A stretch of DNA of 17,052 nucleotides from Syntrophus sp. (in: bacteria) (GTDB lineage: Bacteria; Desulfobacterota; Syntrophia; Syntrophales; UBA8958), in contig DMAT01000429.1 in the NCBI GenBank assembly GCA_003451635.1, positions 1-17,052 of the forward strand, read 5' to 3'. Positions 14,649 to 17,052 of this stretch are shown here, piece by piece (position 1 is the stretch's first letter; every line of letters starts with the position of its first letter). A program made the translations under genes and the position numbers. The notes beneath the pieces were generated by a model, which saw nothing but the letters and a program-made list of their open reading frames with translations, searched no databases and was not told the origin of the DNA.

Positions 14649-15506
14649 ATGCAAATTGTTGTCATTACTGGATTATCAGGTTCTGGAAAGAGCACGGCTT
14701 TGCGGGCCCTAGAGGATATCGGCTTTTTTTGCGTGGACAATTTACCAATTGTGCTGTTACCGAAATTTCTGGAAATTCAGTCTGAAGCTGCGAAGAAAAT
14801 CTCCAAAGTTGCCATGGTTATGGATATGAGGGAACAGGGTTTCCTGGAAAAATATCCCCGCATTTTCAAGCGACTAAAAGACAAGGGCTATACTATCGAG
14901 ATACTGTTTCTCGATTCCTTTGATGATGCCTTGTTGCACCGCTTCAGTGAAACCAGAAGAACCCATCCCCTGGCGATGAAGGGATCGGTTATGGAAGGGA
15001 TCAGCATTGAAAGGGCAAAACTGTCTCCCTTGAAACTGATGGCAGACAAGGTCATGGACACAACTTCATATAATGTGCATCAACTGAAGGACGCTGTACA
15101 GAGGATGTTCCTATCTTCGACAATAGAAAAGAGACTCATGATCTATGTGACGTCTTTTGGATACCGCTATGGTTTACATGTCGATGCAGATATTGTTCTC
15201 GATGTTCGTTTCCTGGCAAATCCTTACTTTGTAGAATCCTTGAAGAATCACGACGGACACCATCCCGGGGTGAGAAAGTATGTGCTGGCGTCGGAAGAGG
15301 GCGAAAAATTTATCGAAAAGCTTTTTGCCCTGATGTCTTTTCTTCTTCCCCTCTATGAAAAGGAGGGGAAGGTGCGGCTTAATATCGCCCTTGGTTGTAC
15401 GGGAGGCAGGCATCGGTCTGTGGCGATGGCAAATGAACTTGCCGCCTATCTTTCCGATAAGGATTACAGTGTCCAGGTAAACCACCGGGACATCGGCAAG
15501 AGTTAA
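14649..15506 (+). CDS. rapZ: RNase adapter protein / nucleotide-binding protein RapZ (YvcJ family)
   Basis: 285 residues, standard length. The N-terminal kinase-like domain has P-loop GLSGSGKST (8-16) and the family segment ALEDIGFFCVDNLP. The C-terminal domain (about 155-285) shows SFGYRYGLHVDADIVLDVRF, HPGVRKYV and the signature ALGCTGGRHRSVAMA, ending in VNHRDI. In E. coli RapZ presents the small RNA GlmZ to RNase E and senses glucosamine 6-phosphate, controlling GlmS. In other bacteria the role is less clear. The strongly basic C-terminal tail needed for RNA binding in E. coli is not obvious here (it ends HRDIGKS). A GAGGGA Shine-Dalgarno lies in the 3' end of the HprK-like gene. The stop overlaps that of the convergent M23 gene. 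Confidence 0.95.
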   Translation: MQIVVITGLSGSGKSTALRALEDIGFFCVDNLPIVLLPKFLEIQSEAAKKISKVAMVMDMREQGFLEKYPRIFKRLKDKGYTIEILFLDSFDDALLHRFSETRRTHPLAMKGSVMEGISIERAKLSPLKLMADKVMDTTSYNVHQLKDAVQRMFLSSTIEKRLMIYVTSFGYRYGLHVDADIVLDVRFLANPYFVESLKNHDGHHPGVRKYVLASEEGEKFIEKLFALMSFLLPLYEKEGKVRLNIALGCTGGRHRSVAMANELAAYLSDKDYSVQVNHRDIGKS

Positions 15507-16831
15507 AAGGAGACCTCCATTTTCTTCGTCACGTTATCCTGTATCCAGTGGGGGTCCCACCACTCAGTCGGATTGACGAACTGTCCCCCGACAAGTATTG
15601 AAAAATGAAGATGATCTCCCCCAGCCAAACCGGTTAGACCGCTTTTCCCCAGAGCCCCTCCCTTTTTGACAGCCTGTCCGTTTTTCACATCAATACTTGA
15701 TAGATGGGCATAAAGGCTGAACAATCCAAAGCCGTGATCGATCATGACCATATTGCCGTATATGCCGAGGTAGCCGGCGTATACCACTACACCGCTGTTG
15801 GAGGCTTCAATGGTGGCGTTTGCCGTTGATGCGAGATCAACGCCCAAATGAGTGCTTTCTCCGATGTTTTTCCCGGCGTGGACATAAGTACGATGGTCGC
15901 CGAACTGGGCCATGGGAGCGGCGTCTTTCATCCGAAGAAAGGTCCCTTCCCATAGCTGCCTGGGTTCAGACTTCTGGCAGATTGTTTGGATGGTCCGGAA
16001 ATTCTCCTCCCGCAAGGCGCCGTTGACATATATAAAGACATCAATAAGCGGTTTTCCCGCAAGCGCTGGGTGTTGGGCCACAAATTCCGGCATTTTTTGC
16101 TGCAAAAAGGAATCGGATGTTGGCATTTTGTCGTTCCGGAATTTCTTCTTGAGGAGGAGATAGGGAACCGACTGGACCGTTTCGTTTCCCCCCTGATCAC
16201 GGGCGTAAATCTTGATTTGCCCTTTCTGGGAGGCCGCCTGGGCCGGGAGGGCAAAGTAGACTAATTGACAGGGCTTGTTATTGATCACCACCGGATAGGA
16301 CGGAAATATCCGGTCATCGACACGGGCTCCGGATGCGGTCACGGGTTTGGATGTTCTAAAAAGAAGCATGCCGGTTCCGCCCGGATTGATATGATTCACC
16401 GGAGTGAGGAGAAATATCTGGGGAGGAACTACATCGACGTTCACTGTTCTGGTTATGGATGCCGAATTTTTCCAGACGGCTTGATCTTCAGCAGTGATGG
16501 TAAGAACCGCCGGGCCGTCATGCAGCTTCAGAGCGACCGGGTCAACAGGGATCGAAACGGCATTGCGATTGGTTTTCTTGCCCTTGTACTGCAAGGTGGA
16601 GAGGATACGTGGCTGATTGTCCTGAGAAATAGTGATGGTAGAACTCTTCAGACCGCTGCCGCTGTCTGAGAAGGTGACCTCCAGAACCGTGCGTTGTCCG
16701 ATACTGCGGATATCCTGCATCATCTGAATCTGCGGCTTTCCAAATTCCCCGATCGTGGCGAAGAACCACCATGATAAAAGGCAGGCAAGTATGGCTAGTG
16801 TGGAAATAAAGTAAATCTTATATGTTTTCAT
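15503..16831 (-). CDS. Membrane-anchored M23 (LytM-type) metallopeptidase
   Basis: 442 residues from ATG 16831. One N-terminal helix (about 4-27, IYFISTLAILACLLSWWFF) anchors it to the inner membrane. Residues about 30-225 look like two beta-rich Ig-type segments (for example SGSGLKSSTITIS and VDVVPPQIFLLTP). The C-terminal M23 domain (about 315-425) has all zinc/catalytic elements: His328 and Asp332 (HLGVD), His376 (LYAHLSS) and the pair His407/His409 (GDHLHF). It is therefore probably an active DD- or LD-endopeptidase of the periplasm, cutting peptidoglycan cross-links. ATG 16831 has an AGAGG Shine-Dalgarno about 6 bases upstream and places the helix at the start. A TTG at 16954 would add 41 residues translated from a palindromic repeat and is rejected. 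The 3' end overlaps rapZ tail to tail. Confidence 0.92.
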   Translation of the reverse strand: MKTYKIYFISTLAILACLLSWWFFATIGEFGKPQIQMMQDIRSIGQRTVLEVTFSDSGSGLKSSTITISQDNQPRILSTLQYKGKKTNRNAVSIPVDPVALKLHDGPAVLTITAEDQAVWKNSASITRTVNVDVVPPQIFLLTPVNHINPGGTGMLLFRTSKPVTASGARVDDRIFPSYPVVINNKPCQLVYFALPAQAASQKGQIKIYARDQGGNETVQSVPYLLLKKKFRNDKMPTSDSFLQQKMPEFVAQHPALAGKPLIDVFIYVNGALREENFRTIQTICQKSEPRQLWEGTFLRMKDAAPMAQFGDHRTYVHAGKNIGESTHLGVDLASTANATIEASNSGVVVYAGYLGIYGNMVMIDHGFGLFSLYAHLSSIDVKNGQAVKKGGALGKSGLTGLAGGDHLHFSILVGGQFVNPTEWWDPHWIQDNVTKKMEVSF

Positions 16832-16849
16832 GGCAACCTCTTTTATGGC

Positions 16850-16925
16850 CTCGTTAAATGGCCCCGTTGGTAGATTGAAGCGCAGGGGCACGGCAGGCCG
16901 TGCCCCTGCGCGATAATTTGACGAG
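16850..16925. mobile_element. MITE-like palindromic element in the M23 leader (candidate)
   Basis: A 76-bp segment is bounded by near-perfect inverted ends, CTCGTTAAAT (16850-16859) and ATTTGACGAG (16916-16925), with one mismatch in ten. It contains a long perfect hairpin (16880-16911). The right end continues outward into ATAGACTCGT read on the minus strand, the same ten-mer that starts the repeat segment at 13963. Small size, inverted ends and no coding capacity suggest a non-autonomous mobile or REP-like element. No clear target-site duplication was recognised. Confidence 0.45.
16880..16911. repeat. Perfect 15-bp GC-rich hairpin
   Basis: GCGCAGGGGCACGGC (16880-16894) is exactly complementary to GCCGTGCCCCTGCGC (16897-16911), with only AG between the arms. 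It lies 49 bases upstream of the M23 ATG and would be in its transcript leader. Neither strand has a T-run after the stem, so it does not look like an intrinsic terminator. Similar GGGGCACGGC palindromes recur in intergenic DNA of many bacteria (from memory). Confidence 0.9.
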
Positions 16926-16991
16926 TCTATAGTGAGTTTTTCCTCCTTTTGCAAGCGATACCTGAGCTGTCAGAAGATGCATTCATTACCT

Positions 16992-17020
16992 TGATCTTGG
17001 TGTGCAGAATTGCTATAGTC
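16992..17020 (+). promoter_or_regulatory. Possible rightward promoter at the window end
   Basis: TTGATC (16992-16997), a 17-base spacer and TATAGT (17015-17020) form a plausible plus-strand pair. Its -10 overlaps that of the minus-strand promoter, because the central CTATAG is self-complementary. A gene to the right would be needed to give it meaning; an ATG at 17034 (MSKTID..., cut by the window end) is too short to judge and coincides with the minus-strand -35. Confidence 0.25.
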
Positions 17021-17040
17021 GAACCGAAGAGTATGTCAAA
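17013..17040 (-). promoter_or_regulatory. Likely sigma-70 promoter of the M23 peptidase gene
   Basis: Read on the minus strand: TTGACA (17040-17035), a perfect -35 match, a 16-base spacer and TATAGC (17018-17013). Transcription would start near 17006, giving a leader of about 175 bases that includes the palindromic element. It is the best promoter match upstream of the M23 gene. Confidence 0.5.
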
Positions 17041-17052
17041 GACCATTGATGA

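Noticed and set aside
16880..16911. Intrinsic terminator
   Set aside because: The stem is strong but neither strand has a following T-run, and on the minus strand it lies upstream of a gene start.
16832..16954. Longer M23 protein from TTG 16954
   Set aside because: The extra 41 residues are translated through the palindromic element; the ATG at 16831 has a Shine-Dalgarno and is directly followed by the membrane helix.
17034..17052. Start of a new plus-strand gene (MSKTID...)
   Set aside because: Only six codons are visible and the ATG overlaps a perfect minus-strand -35 box; it cannot be supported.

Overview
The window looks like a chromosomal stretch of a Gram-negative bacterium, most plausibly from the deltaproteobacterial / Desulfobacterota (Syntrophales-like) side. 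The evidence is the order kdsA-kdsC-lptC-lptA-lptB-rpoN-hpf-ptsN-hprK-rapZ, a metal-dependent-type KdsA, an HprK-like kinase in a Gram-negative setting, and short intergenic repeats of a style common in those genomes. The taxon is an inference from gene order and protein character, not from a search. Base composition is moderate and fairly even, and no tRNA, rRNA, insertion sequence, prophage or CRISPR array was seen. Left third (1-4808, minus strand, read right to left): a YjbQ/UPF0047 protein, a 14-TM MFS drug-type exporter (ATGA overlap), a flavin disulfide oxidoreductase of the lipoamide dehydrogenase/mercuric reductase-like group, a membrane fatty acid hydroxylase (TAATG overlap), and the start of the helicase gene hrpB, cut by the window edge. 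The tight overlaps suggest two translationally coupled pairs and possibly one transcript. hrpB has a GTG start preceded by an 8-codon mini-ORF whose stop overlaps it. Middle (4955-11330, plus strand): a XerD-like recombinase, a membrane-anchored protein with about 13 tandem TPR units, then an LPS block. KdsA and KdsC make KDO for the inner core, and LptC, LptA and LptB are parts of the machine that carries finished LPS to the outer membrane. Gaps of a few bases to 30 bases suggest one operon. Right third (11343-15506, plus strand): sigma-54 (rpoN), long-form hibernation promoting factor (hpf), EIIA-Ntr (ptsN), a short HprK-like kinase, and RapZ. hpf has its own strong-looking sigma-70 promoter, in which the -35 and -10 boxes sit in two interlocking perfect inverted repeats. 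Between ptsN and the HprK-like gene is a 241-base non-coding stretch with a degenerate repeat element and three 21-bp tandem repeats. No HPr or enzyme I gene follows rapZ; instead rapZ converges on, and overlaps by 4 bases, a membrane-anchored M23 endopeptidase gene on the minus strand. The M23 leader (16832 to about 17006) carries a MITE-like palindromic element and an unused Shine-Dalgarno sequence, and its likely promoter lies at 17013-17040. No clearly new multi-gene system is visible. The most unusual parts are the hpf promoter architecture, the hrpB leader mini-ORF, the reduced HprK-like kinase without visible PTS partners, the low-complexity linker in LptA, and the repeat elements.
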